Shown in pieces: positions 44,154 through 53,726 of a stretch of 64,000 bases of DNA (positions within the stretch are counted from its first letter, which is position 1; each line of letters starts with the position of its first letter). Location of the stretch: assembly GCA_963205025.1 (NCBI GenBank), contig CAUJHO010000095.1, positions 82,897 through 146,896 of the forward strand. The letters run 5' to 3'. Under the pieces are notes generated by a model. The model was not told the DNA's origin. It made no database searches and saw only the letters and a list, made by a program, of their open reading frames with translations. The translations under genes and the position numbers were made by a program. The stretch is from Pseudomonadota bacterium (lineage in GTDB: Bacteria > Pseudomonadota > Alphaproteobacteria > Caulobacterales > Caulobacteraceae).

Positions 44154-44499
44154 CCCCGATGCCAAGATCGACGCGGCCCTGCGCGACGAAGAGCTGAAAC
44201 TGTTGCAGCAGATCGGCGAGGAACCGGGCTTTTTCGATCAGGCGCTGGGCCTGTTTCGCACCCGCAACGCCTGGGTCAACTGGCTGATGATCGTCAGCCA
44301 GACGGCCCTGTTCATTGTCGGCGCCTATGCCGCCTGGCGCTTCTTTCAGGCCACGGATGTGTTGACGGCCCTACGCTGGGGCCTGCCGTCGGGCGTACTG
44401 CTGTTGATGTCGCTGATCATCAAGCTGTCGATGTGGCCCGAGATGCAGATCCGGTCCTTGCGCGGCGACCTGGCGCTGCTCGCGCGCGACCGGGGCTAG
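44146..44499 (+). CDS. DUF6768-like small membrane protein, second paralog
   Basis: 117 residues. Same plan as the protein at 43237: ELKLLQQIGEEPGFFDQALGLFRTRNAWVNW, TM1 (LMIVSQTALFIVGAYAAWRF), TM2 (GLPSGVLLLMSLIIKLSMWPEMQI) and a short basic/acidic end. The shared words xPGFF..A.GLF...AW and ALRWG.P mark a duplication. It overlaps the sigma gene by 8 nt. It may act as a membrane regulator of the sigma factor; no zinc-binding anti-sigma motif (HxxxCxxC) is present. Confidence 0.75.
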   Translation: MTDPDAKIDAALRDEELKLLQQIGEEPGFFDQALGLFRTRNAWVNWLMIVSQTALFIVGAYAAWRFFQATDVLTALRWGLPSGVLLLMSLIIKLSMWPEMQIRSLRGDLALLARDRG

Positions 44500-44501
44500 G
44501 T

Positions 44502-44517
44502 GGCCGAGGCTTCGGCC
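44502..44517. terminator. small hairpin after sigma-factor unit
   Basis: GGCCGA-GGCT-TCGGCC, 2 bases after the stop of the second membrane gene, without a T-run. The remainder of the 44500-44643 gap shows no supportable gene. Confidence 0.3.
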
Positions 44518-44643
44518 GGGATGCTCAGCCCCCGGGGTTGCCTACCCGCGCCGGCCGAGATGGCCTTGTCGAACGCCAGGGCCTGAGCTGGGATCAACGC
44601 CCACCTTTGATTCGACGCGCGGGCCTCACCCGTCGCCATGCGT

Positions 44644-45447
44644 TCAGGCCGCCGCCGCCCCCCGGGCTTCGGACAGATGCGCCAGAACCGCCATGGCGGG
44701 GCCGCGCAGCACGGGGAGCCCGGCCCCGTCGGCCTGGGCCGCCGAAACCAGATTGAACGCCGCCTCCGACAGGGGCGTGGACCCGCGCTCGGCGGCCTGG
44801 CCCATGAGGATCTCGCCCTGGGCCACCAGTGCCCGGCGCGCCTGGGCCGGGTCGCTGTCAAACTGATTGATGGCCGACAGAATGATCTTGCCGGCGCGAT
44901 CCATATCCTCGGACACCTTGCCGACAATCTCGCGCACCTCGTCCTGGCGCTTGCGCTTGCCGGTGTATTCCCCGGAGTTGAAGCGACGACGGTCAGGACC
45001 GACATAGCCCATGGCCTCGACCCAGGGACGCGGCCTGGTCGCCACATTGACGAGGCGACGGATCAGGTCGCCGGTTGTGAACGGCTTGACCATGAATTCG
45101 TGGACGCCAACGTCGCGGGCCCCCTTGATGGTCGTGGCGGTGGCCTCGGCCGTCACCATGATCACCGGGATCTTGCGCGACGACAGCGACGAGCGGCGCA
45201 GACGCCCCACCAGCGCCTCACCATCCAGGCGGGGCCCAAACCGCTCGACGAACATCAGGCTGGGTTCGAAGTCACGGATGACCTCGATGGCCCCCTTCTG
45301 ATCGGACTCGAATACGATTTCGCGGGCCCCCATGCCCTTCATGAGGTCGGCCAGCAGGCGTGCGGAATGCATGTTGGCATCGACGATCAGGACTCGACGC
45401 ACGACCGGCTCAAGGCGAGCCAGCATTTTGACGTCATCACCGATCAC
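44644..45447 (-). CDS. receiver-domain protein lacking the phosphoacceptor Asp
   Basis: 267 residues. The N-terminal receiver fold (RRVLIVDANMHSARLLADLMKGMGA, VPVIMVTAEA-like strand, EFMVKPFTT with the conserved Lys) has Glu68 (PSLMFVERFGPRLDG) where the phosphoacceptor Asp is expected. After it comes a YVGPDRRR motif and a helical C-terminal region (VREIVGKVSEDMDRAGKIILSAINQF ... AAFNLVSAAQADGAG). No DNA-binding domain is visible. It could be a constitutively active or phosphorylation-independent adapter. It is upstream of nothing obvious; purA lies behind it on the same strand. Confidence 0.75.
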   Translation of the reverse strand: MIGDDVKMLARLEPVVRRVLIVDANMHSARLLADLMKGMGAREIVFESDQKGAIEVIRDFEPSLMFVERFGPRLDGEALVGRLRRSSLSSRKIPVIMVTAEATATTIKGARDVGVHEFMVKPFTTGDLIRRLVNVATRPRPWVEAMGYVGPDRRRFNSGEYTGKRKRQDEVREIVGKVSEDMDRAGKIILSAINQFDSDPAQARRALVAQGEILMGQAAERGSTPLSEAAFNLVSAAQADGAGLPVLRGPAMAVLAHLSEARGAAAA

Positions 45448-45520
45448 CGAAAACCCCCGTTACTGTCAGCCGAGCGGACTCTAGGGCGGTGTCGTAAACA
45501 AGGCCTTTAGACCCCAGACG

Positions 45521-46816
<1,296 letters not shown>

Positions 46817-46876
46817 GGTTCATGCTCCGCTGAAATGCGGGGCGGTTCTAGCGGGGATGACCGCTCCTGTCGCGCC

Positions 46877-47497
46877 CTATCCGCCGAAGCGGTGGACGAA
46901 GCGAAGGCCGACCTCGTCCAGGCCTTCGTTCTTGCCCTGGTTGAAGATCTGGCCGTTCGAGAGGTGGACATAGCTCAGCTCGACCGACGTATTGTCGGTC
47001 ACGCGATAGCCCAAGGCGATCTCGGGCTCGAACAGGATATGCGAGCCGAACTCGATCCGCTCAGACCGCAGGGCGATCCGCCGATTGACCTCCTCGACCG
47101 ACAGGCCGGGATCGCGCCAGTCGGGGAACATGTCATAGCCATCCTGATAGGCTAGGCCCATGCCCGGCTGAACGTACCAGCGCGCGTCGTCGGTGATCGG
47201 GATGTGCCAGCTCAGGCCGGCCGCGACATAGGAGGTGTCGCCCGCCGTATTGGCAGAGATGAAGATGTGGGCGCGCGGTCCGCCCATCCAGTCCGGTGCC
47301 GCGTCGATCCGGTCCGAACGCCAACCCAGATGGATATTGGCACCGCCCTCCTTGCCGGCGGCCCCCAGGCCGACCGCTTCGCCCAGAAAGGTGACGTCAT
47401 GGGCATAGACCCCGGCGATGACCTCGCCGGCGCCGGCCGGTCCTGCAGCAAGAAGAAGCGCGCTGGCTGACGCTGCGGCGACAATTGCACCACGCAT
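46877..47497 (-). CDS. PagL-like lipid A deacylase (acyloxyacyl hydrolase family)
   Basis: 206 residues from ATG 47497. A signal peptide (ASASALLLAAGPAGAGE) precedes an eight-strand outer-membrane barrel pattern. The PagL catalytic region is present: VELSYVHLSNGQIFNQGKNEGLDEVGLRFVHRF holds the His-Ser pair and the downstream Glu. PagL removes the 3-O acyl chain of lipid A; substrate and activity here are inferred. It sits between serC and purA. Confidence 0.8.
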   Translation of the reverse strand: MRGAIVAAASASALLLAAGPAGAGEVIAGVYAHDVTFLGEAVGLGAAGKEGGANIHLGWRSDRIDAAPDWMGGPRAHIFISANTAGDTSYVAAGLSWHIPITDDARWYVQPGMGLAYQDGYDMFPDWRDPGLSVEEVNRRIALRSERIEFGSHILFEPEIALGYRVTDNTSVELSYVHLSNGQIFNQGKNEGLDEVGLRFVHRFGG

Positions 47498-47557
47498 GAC
47501 ATGAGCCCCCCATAAACCAGCAGAGAATGTCGTCTGCAAACGCGCCCGGGGCAATAG

Positions 47558-48694
47558 CTAGCCGGTCAATTCTGACCAGGCCCAGTCCAGCCAGGGGCCG
47601 AGCGCGGCGATGTCCGCCGTCTCGACAGTGGCTCCGCACCAGATTCTGAGCCCGGGCGGGGCGGCCCGGTGGGATTCGATGTCGAAGGCGACGCCCTGTT
47701 CCGCCAGCAGGGCGCAGAACCGGCCGACGAATTCGCGTGTGGCCACCTTCGGATCCAAAAAGCCCAGACAGACCGAGGTCTCGGACCGGCAGGCCGGGTC
47801 GTGGGCCAGAAAGTCGATCCAGGGGGTCGTCCCGATCCAGGCCGACAGGGCCTCGAAATTGGATCTGGTCCGCCTGATCAGGGCCTCAAGACCTCCGATT
47901 TCGTGGGCCCACGCCAGCGCCGCGATCCAGTCCTCCAGCGTCAGGATGGAGTAGGTGTTGATCGGCGCTCCGGTCGCCAGCTTGCGGTCAAAGCCGTCGC
48001 TCCCCCTCAGCCGCAGGATTTTCGGAATGGGGCGGTCCGGCACATACCGGTCCAGACGCGCGATCGCTCGGGGCGACAACACCAGGGCCCCGATCCCGGC
48101 GTCGCCGCCCAGGGCCTTCTGGAAGGAGAAGGTCACCACATCCAGCCGACCCCAATCCAGCGGCATGCAGAAGGCCGCCGAGGTGGCGTCACAGATCGCC
48201 AGGCCGGAACGGTCCGGTGCGATGAAGGCGGCATCAGGTACGCGCACGCCCGAGGTGGTGCCGTTCCAGGCGAAGACCAGGTCGTGGTCGGGGCGAACCC
48301 GCGCCAGGTCGGGCAGATCGCCGTAGGGGGCGGAGATGACCTCGGCCTCGAGGCCCAGGTGATCGCGGACATCGCTGGCCCACAACTGTCCGAAATTGTC
48401 ATAGGCCAGGACCTGGACCGGCCGCTCGCCGAGCAGGTTCCACAGGGCCGCCTCAACCGCGCCCGTATCCGATGCCGGCAGAAAACACAGGGCGTGGTCG
48501 GCCGGGATTTCCAGCACCTGCCGCGTCAGGGCGTGAGCGTGATCGAACCTCGCCAGCACTTCAGGTGCCCGGATATTGCGTCCCATCAGGTCTGACGAAA
48601 GGTCCTGCATCCGCCAGCCCGGAGGCTTGGCCGTCGGCCCGGAGGAGAACCAGGGCCGGGCGGGCTTCAGCTGGGGTCTGGGCGCGCGAGTCAT
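47558..48694 (-). CDS. serC: phosphoserine aminotransferase
   Basis: 378 residues from ATG 48694. PARPWFSSGPTAKPPGW is the typical start; PLP Lys in VTFSFQKALGGDAG; the FAWNGTTSGVRVPD substrate/PLP segment is present. It is of the alphaproteobacterial/archaeal-type SerC group. It converts 3-phosphohydroxypyruvate and glutamate to phosphoserine. serA, often next to serC and purA in alphaproteobacteria, is not in the window. Confidence 0.88.
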   Translation of the reverse strand: MTRAPRPQLKPARPWFSSGPTAKPPGWRMQDLSSDLMGRNIRAPEVLARFDHAHALTRQVLEIPADHALCFLPASDTGAVEAALWNLLGERPVQVLAYDNFGQLWASDVRDHLGLEAEVISAPYGDLPDLARVRPDHDLVFAWNGTTSGVRVPDAAFIAPDRSGLAICDATSAAFCMPLDWGRLDVVTFSFQKALGGDAGIGALVLSPRAIARLDRYVPDRPIPKILRLRGSDGFDRKLATGAPINTYSILTLEDWIAALAWAHEIGGLEALIRRTRSNFEALSAWIGTTPWIDFLAHDPACRSETSVCLGFLDPKVATREFVGRFCALLAEQGVAFDIESHRAAPPGLRIWCGATVETADIAALGPWLDWAWSELTG

Positions 48695-48848
48695 CGTGCC
48701 TAGGCAGACGCCTATCGCCGGCACTTGGCAAGGGTTGGCGCACATTCAGCAAGGTGAACCCGACCTGAAACAGCCCATTCAGAAGCGGCTCAGGTGGCGG
48801 CTGGCATTGTCCACCTCAACACAGGGGACCAACTCACAGGAGCCCACC

Positions 48849-49265
48849 ATGTACAAGAAAGCCATCCTCCCGCTGATCGCCGTGACGGCCATCGCTGCCG
48901 CCATGCCGGCCGCCGCCCAGAACCGCGGAGGCGGCCATGATCGCGGCCACGACCGGGGTGACCGCTACGAGCAGAACTGGGATCGCGGCTGGGACCGCAT
49001 TGATCGCCGCTTCGAGCGCCTGGACCGCCGGATCGACCAGGGGGTTCGCAACGGCCAGCTGAGCCGCCGGGAAGCCACGCGCCTGCGCTCGGAATTCCGT
49101 CAGCTGATCCAGCTCGAGCACCGCTACAGCCGCGGTGGCCTGAGCCGCTGGGAGCGCAACGACCTGGACCGTCGCTTCGATCGTCTCTCGGCCCAGATCC
49201 GCTACGAGCGCCACGACAACAACAATCGCGGCGGACGCGGTAACGGCGGCGGCCGTCGCCACTAG
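48849..49265 (+). CDS. secreted small basic/acidic repeat-like protein, first tandem paralog
   Basis: 138 residues from ATG 48849 with ACAGGAG upstream. A signal peptide (LIAVTAIAAAMPAAAQ) is followed by an Asp/Arg/His-rich stretch (GGHDRGHDRGDRYEQNW) and a helical domain RIDQGVRNGQLSRREATRLRSEFRQLIQLEHRYSRGGLSRWERNDLDRRFDRLSAQI, then an Asn/Gly/Arg tail. The same domain recurs in the protein at 49476. Exported; function unknown. Confidence 0.75.
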   Translation: MYKKAILPLIAVTAIAAAMPAAAQNRGGGHDRGHDRGDRYEQNWDRGWDRIDRRFERLDRRIDQGVRNGQLSRREATRLRSEFRQLIQLEHRYSRGGLSRWERNDLDRRFDRLSAQIRYERHDNNNRGGRGNGGGRRH

Positions 49266-49325
49266 GACCCGATCCTGGGCGTCTTCGCACCTGTCGCCCT
49301 CCCCAGCGGGGATGCCCCATCAGAG

Positions 49326-49355
49326 CGGCGCAGTCCGAAAGGGCTGCGCCGTTTT
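49326..49355 (+). terminator. factor-independent terminator
   Basis: CGGCGCAG...CTGCGCCG 8-base stem with a 10-base loop followed by TTTT, 60 bases after the first tandem paralog. An AT-rich stretch follows, which probably carries the promoter of the second paralog. Confidence 0.75.
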
Positions 49356-49438
49356 GCCTATTTATCCATCTGTTTTATTTCTTCTTTTTAATGTTCGGAC
49401 GCGACGGAGGACAAGCGGGAGCCCGTTCAATCCTGTGA

Positions 49439-49458
49439 GAGCGCCGCTGATGGCGCTC
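49439..49458 (+). promoter_or_regulatory. leader hairpin directly before ribosome site
   Basis: GAGCGCC-GCTGAT-GGCGCTC forms a perfect 7-base stem that ends 3 bases before the GGAAAGGAAAG ribosome site of the second tandem paralog. It may stabilise the mRNA or control translation. Confidence 0.45.
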
Positions 49459-49475
49459 ATGGAAAGGAAAGACCG

Positions 49476-49886
49476 ATGAGACCCTTTGTTGCCTCTGCCC
49501 TGGCCGCCCTGATCGCGGTTTCGGCCCTCTCGGCCCCGCTGGCCGCCCAGGCCCAGTCGCGCCACAACAACGACCGGGCTCCAGCCGCCGCGTTGCGCCA
49601 TGACGACAGCGGGCGCGGCTGGCAGTCGATCAATGCTCGCCAGGCCAATCTGGAACGGCGGATCATGGTCGGCGTCCGCAATGGTGCGCTCAGCCGCCGG
49701 GAAGCCACGACCCTGCGCGCCGCGTTCCGCCAGATCGCCCAGCTGGAGGCCCGCTATCGTCGCGGCGGCCTGTCGGCCTGGGAGCGCCAGGATCTCGACC
49801 GTCGCTTTGATCGGCTGAGCAATCAGGTCAGCGAAGAGCGCCGCGATAACAACAATCGCAACGACCGCGATGGCCACCGGGGTTAG
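49476..49886 (+). CDS. secreted small protein, second tandem paralog
   Basis: 136 residues, ATG after GGAAAGGAAAG. Signal peptide (ALAALIAVSALSAPLAAQAQ), then RIMVGVRNGALSRREATTLRAAFRQIAQLEARYRRGGLSAWERQDLDRRFDRLSNQV, which matches its neighbour in most positions, and an Asn/Arg/Asp tail. The N-terminal third is unlike the first copy. Its stop codon abuts an IS481-type remnant. Function unknown. Confidence 0.75.
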   Translation: MRPFVASALAALIAVSALSAPLAAQAQSRHNNDRAPAAALRHDDSGRGWQSINARQANLERRIMVGVRNGALSRREATTLRAAFRQIAQLEARYRRGGLSAWERQDLDRRFDRLSNQVSEERRDNNNRNDRDGHRG

Positions 49887-50326
49887 ATGTCGTTTCCAGG
49901 AAGGTTGTTCACTCTGGACCATGGTGTGAGGCCATTGATGCCTGAGTGGGGTCTGTTGAGGTTGTCGTCGTCGGTCCAGGTTGGATGGCGGCGGCGCTTT
50001 CGACGGACCTCACGCCGGGTTTGGCGTAGGCCCGGTCGCGCAGGGTGGACTGGATGAAGCGTTCGACCGTTCCATTGGTGCGCGGGGTATAGGGTCGGGT
50101 GCGGATGTGGCGGATGATCTCGGGCTTTGGATCCAGCGCGGACAGTCGATCCGGGCCGAGTTGCGATCCTCATGACCCACGCCCTGACGATGACGCTTCA
50201 GCCGCTTGCGCACCGTGCGAACCGACCCCCGCCCGCAAGAGCCGCCGCCTCGGTTCGCCAGCCGCCCTCAGTCCGATCCGCCAACAAGGCTCGGCCCGAA
50301 GGTGTCAGCCGGACATTCGTGTGCAT
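49883..50326 (-). pseudogene. IS481-family transposase remnant
   Basis: Reading from 50326 in shifting frames, MHTNVRLTPSGRALLADRTE and (shifted) SVRTVRKRLKRHRQG resemble the helix-turn-helix start of IS481 transposases. Next come fragments like RTRPYTPRTNGTVERFIQ (integrase core end) and the final LNRPHSGINGLTPWSRVNNLPGND. The central catalytic region is missing and frames are broken, so it is inactive. The family call is from motif memory. Confidence 0.7.
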
Positions 50327-50404
50327 GTTCGCCCGAGAGGCTCCCCTAAGGGTTGGTTGGCTTCACAACCCCAGCTTCTCAGCACCCCCTCGGGTGAACA
50401 ACCT
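49902..50404. mobile_element. decayed IS481-like element with terminal inverted repeats
   Basis: AGGTTGTTCA at 49902 and TGAACAACCT at 50395 form matching ends around the degenerate transposase. At 503 bases it is less than half the length of a complete IS481 element. No other gene is supportable in this interval. Confidence 0.65.
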
Positions 50405-50419
50405 TCATAGCTTCGACAG

Positions 50420-51265
50420 CTAGATCACATCCAGGCCGACATCGAGGTTGGCCGCCGAATGGGTCAGGGCCCCGACCGAGATCACATCCACGCCGGTCTC
50501 GGCAATGGCCCGCACGGTCGTCAGGTTTACACCGCCGGACGCTTCCAGCACGACCCGGCCCCGGGTCTGCGCCACCGCCGTTCTGAGGTCATCCAGGCCA
50601 AAGTTGTCGAGCATGATCACATCCGGCCCCTCGGCCAGGGCTTCGTCAAGCTGACCCAGTCGGTCGATCTCGACCTCCAGCTTCATCAGGTGGCCGACAG
50701 CGGCGCGGGCGCGCCGGACGGCCTCGCCGACGCCGCCGGCCAGGGCGACATGGTTGTCTTTGATCAGGATGGCGTCATCCAGGCCGAAGCGATGGTTGAT
50801 GCCGCCGCCACAGACCACGGCATGTTTCTCGAGGGCGCGCAGGCCCGGCGTGGTCTTGCGGGTGTCGGTGATGCGGGCCGAGGTGCCCTGCACGGCCCGG
50901 ACGTAGTCGCGGGTCAGGGTGGCGATGCCGCACAGGCGTCCCAGCAGGTTCAGGGCCGTCCGCTCTGCCGCCAGCAGGGCGCGAGCATCCGCCTCGACCT
51001 CGACCAGCACGGCCCCGGCCTCAAAGGCGTCGCCATCGGCGTGGCGCAGACGGATGCGGGCATCGACATCCATGGCCTGGACCGCCAGGCGCACACAGTC
51101 GACCCCGGCCAGCACACCCGGCTTGCGGGCCGCGAAGACGGCGCTCATGCGCGTGCCAGGTGGGATACAGGCCTGGGCCGTCACATCACCGGCGCGGCCC
51201 AGGTCTTCGGCCAGGGCGGCGCGGATCACCGGCGCGATGATCAGGTCGGGCAGCGCGCGGCTCAT
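50420..51265 (-). CDS. nadC: nicotinate-nucleotide diphosphorylase (quinolinate phosphoribosyltransferase)
   Basis: 281 residues. EDLGRAGDVTAQACIPPG start, TARALLAAERTALNLLGRLCGIATLTRDYV, DTRKTTPGLRALEKHAVVCGGGINHRFGLDDAILIKDNHVA (phosphoribosyl-binding and catalytic region), and VMLDNFGLDDLR are diagnostic. It converts quinolinate and PRPP to nicotinate mononucleotide. Start overlaps the nadB stop (ATGA). Confidence 0.97.
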   Translation of the reverse strand: MSRALPDLIIAPVIRAALAEDLGRAGDVTAQACIPPGTRMSAVFAARKPGVLAGVDCVRLAVQAMDVDARIRLRHADGDAFEAGAVLVEVEADARALLAAERTALNLLGRLCGIATLTRDYVRAVQGTSARITDTRKTTPGLRALEKHAVVCGGGINHRFGLDDAILIKDNHVALAGGVGEAVRRARAAVGHLMKLEVEIDRLGQLDEALAEGPDVIMLDNFGLDDLRTAVAQTRGRVVLEASGGVNLTTVRAIAETGVDVISVGALTHSAANLDVGLDVI

Positions 51266-52797
51266 GCCGGGATCTCCTCTTTGCGGGTGGGGGTGGGGTC
51301 GGTCGACCCTGGGCGCCTCAGCACGGTGTGGCGGGCCTGCGGCAGGGTATCGGGATAGTCCGAGCGGAAGTGGCCGCCCCGGCTTTCGCGGCGGGCCAGG
51401 GCCGATTCGGCGATCAGGCGAGCCGCCAGCAGCGGCAGGGTTCCCGGAGCCTGGCTTTCCAGCGTCGCGATCTCTTCCAGGGCCCGTTCAAGACCTGTGG
51501 CATCGCGGACCACACCCACCTGCGAACTCATCGTCGCACGCAGCCTCTGCAGGGCCGGGGTCGGCAGATCTGATGGCGACGCGAGAGCACCGACAGCCCG
51601 ACTGCCGGACGTCTCCAGGGTCGCTGCGGCGCGGCCGGTCCGGCGTCCAAAGGACGCGGCCTCCAGCAGTGAGTTTGAGGCCAGGCGATTGGCCCCGTGT
51701 ACGCCGGTCGAGGCGCATTCGCCGACGGCGAACAGGCCGGGTAAGGTGGTGGCTCCATCGGTCTCAGCGGCGATACCACCCATCGAATAGTGGGCCGCTG
51801 CCGCCACCGGGATCGGCTGGAATCGTGGGTCTAGACCGGCGCGCATGCAGGTGGCGAAGACCGCCGGGAAATGGGCCGGGAAGGCCTCCCCCACGGCTGA
51901 ACGGGCATCGAGGAAGGCCCCTTGCCCGCTTGCAACCGCCGCATGAACGGCGCGGGCGACAATGTCACGAGCTTGCAGATCGGCATCGGGTTCCCGCCCC
52001 AGCAGCAAGGCCCCTGTCGCGTCGATCAGGCGCGCGCCCTCGCCGCGCAGGGCCTCCGTCGCCAACGGCATGGGGTCGAGACCGACATTGATGGCGGTGG
52101 GATGAAACTGGACGAACTCGGGGTCGCGGATCTCGGCTCCGGCCCGCCAGGCCAGGGCCAACCCCTCACCGATCAGGGAGGTCGGCGTCGTCGTGCGCGC
52201 ATAAAGACCGCCGTAGCCGCCGGTTGCCAGCACCACCGCCGGGGCCAGGACGCGAACCAGACGCCCTTCGCGCTCGATCAGGGCACCGATCACGCGGCCC
52301 TCGGCGTTCTGGATCAGATCGCGCAGACGCGCCGAGTCCCAGGTCGTGACATGGCGGGCACCTCTGAGCGCCACCACCAGGGTCGACAGGATCGCACGAC
52401 CGGCCCCGTCGCCGCCGACACGGGCGACCCGGGCGCGCGAATGGGCCGCCTCCAGCCCCACGGCAAAGTCGCCGTCGGAGGTCCGGTCGAACGGAGCGCC
52501 CAGTCGAGCCAGCCACTCAATCGTGTCTCGACCATCCGAGGTCAGGGCATGGGCAGCCTCTGGCACCACCAGTCCGGCCCCCGCGGCCAGGGTATCGGCG
52601 GCATGAAGCTCGGCGCTGTCCTCGCCCCGCAGGGCTGCGGCCACACCGCCCTGGGCCCAGGCCGAGGAACAGGCTTCAAGCAGGGGCGCGGGCGTGATGA
52701 CCAGGGCCCGACGCGGAGCCGCCTCCAGCGCTGCCGACAGTCCGGCCATGCCGCCGCCGATGATCAGGACGCCGTCGTGGCGAAGGGTCTGGGTCAA
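51262..52797 (-). CDS. nadB: L-aspartate oxidase
   Basis: 511 residues from a TTG start. FAD-binding LIIGGGMAGLSAALEA, ACSSAWAQGGVAAALRGEDS, catalytic region SMGGIAAETDGATTLPGLFAVGECASTGVHGANRLASNSLLEA. It oxidises aspartate to iminoaspartate for NAD synthesis. A 13-codon ORF (ATG at 52835) starts in the M50 gene stop and ends overlapping this TTG, so re-initiation or an alternative N-terminus is possible. Confidence 0.95.
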   Translation of the reverse strand: MTQTLRHDGVLIIGGGMAGLSAALEAAPRRALVITPAPLLEACSSAWAQGGVAAALRGEDSAELHAADTLAAGAGLVVPEAAHALTSDGRDTIEWLARLGAPFDRTSDGDFAVGLEAAHSRARVARVGGDGAGRAILSTLVVALRGARHVTTWDSARLRDLIQNAEGRVIGALIEREGRLVRVLAPAVVLATGGYGGLYARTTTPTSLIGEGLALAWRAGAEIRDPEFVQFHPTAINVGLDPMPLATEALRGEGARLIDATGALLLGREPDADLQARDIVARAVHAAVASGQGAFLDARSAVGEAFPAHFPAVFATCMRAGLDPRFQPIPVAAAAHYSMGGIAAETDGATTLPGLFAVGECASTGVHGANRLASNSLLEAASFGRRTGRAAATLETSGSRAVGALASPSDLPTPALQRLRATMSSQVGVVRDATGLERALEEIATLESQAPGTLPLLAARLIAESALARRESRGGHFRSDYPDTLPQARHTVLRRPGSTDPTPTRKEEIPA

Positions 52798-52831
52798 GCG
52801 AAGTCGCCCTCGGGGACGTCAGCCGAAGAAG

Positions 52832-53680
52832 TCATTGGCGGAGACCGAAATAGTCCGCGATCATGTTCAGACCCACCATCGGATCGCCGGCCAGAATCGT
52901 GGGTGCGACGGCAGCGACCGCCACACAGGCCAGCGCCGTCATCAGATAGAGGCCGAGGCTCTGCACGGTTTCCCGATTGGTCAGAGGCCGTCCCGACGGA
53001 ACCTGGGGGCCGCGACGCAGGTGCCCGAACAAGGCGAGGGCCAGAAAAATGCCGAAGATGTAGCTGCCGCGCGTCATGGCCCAGACGATGACAGCCGCAC
53101 CGATAGCCAGCAGGACGCCCTGTTCGATGCGGGGGTGGATGCGTGCCAGCAGCGGCCCGATCGCCTTGGACCCGTCGAGCGGTGGAGCCGGAGCCAGGTT
53201 GATCAGATTGATCATGCAGATCACGAAGGCCCCGAGGATCCACATGGGATCCCCGAGCAACAGATAAAGTCCGAAAAACGGGATCGTCGCCAACAGGCCA
53301 AACAGCGGGCCGGCGAGTGACACGACCACCCCGTCCCAGACGCTCTTGGGACCGCGCTGCCCCGCCGCAACCCCGCCGAGAAAAGGGATGATGTAGATCC
53401 TGGCCGGGCCCATGCCGAGCCGGTTCATCGCCAGGACGTGGCCGTACTCATGCACAATCAGGCCGAAGATCAGCGCCACGGCGATGATCCAGCTTTGGGT
53501 CAGGTACCAGATGAAGCCCGCAAACAGCAGCGTCCCGCCGATCGCCACGGCAGGGTGCTGCCCCCGGATCGGCGGCGGTTCGGCTGGGGCCTGATCCGGC
53601 CCGGTCGGAACCGAAGGCTGAGGCGGCTGGCCCGACGCGGGCGTATCCCAGGGGCCAGGTCGGCGTGTGTCGTTTGTCAT
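52832..53680 (-). CDS. site-2 protease family (M50) membrane metalloprotease
   Basis: 282 residues from ATG 53680. A Pro-rich N-terminus, then membrane helices with HEYGH zinc motif (IFGLIVHEYGHVLAMNRLG) and the second metal/active-site segment NLAPAPPLDGSKAIGPLL (N-x-x-P-x-x-x-LDG). Family members cut transmembrane substrates. It lies between nadA and nadB on the same strand, downstream of a hairpin that may end nadA transcription. Confidence 0.85.
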   Translation of the reverse strand: MTNDTRRPGPWDTPASGQPPQPSVPTGPDQAPAEPPPIRGQHPAVAIGGTLLFAGFIWYLTQSWIIAVALIFGLIVHEYGHVLAMNRLGMGPARIYIIPFLGGVAAGQRGPKSVWDGVVVSLAGPLFGLLATIPFFGLYLLLGDPMWILGAFVICMINLINLAPAPPLDGSKAIGPLLARIHPRIEQGVLLAIGAAVIVWAMTRGSYIFGIFLALALFGHLRRGPQVPSGRPLTNRETVQSLGLYLMTALACVAVAAVAPTILAGDPMVGLNMIADYFGLRQ

Positions 53681-53726
53681 GGGGTTCAGTTGAGCCTCAG
53701 GCGCGTGCTTCGCAAGCCTTGCTAAA

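Noticed and set aside
44496-45047. 183-residue minus-strand ORF over the 44500-44643 gap
   Set aside because: Mostly overlaps the pseudo-receiver gene in another frame; the part in the gap has no start, domain or conserved look.
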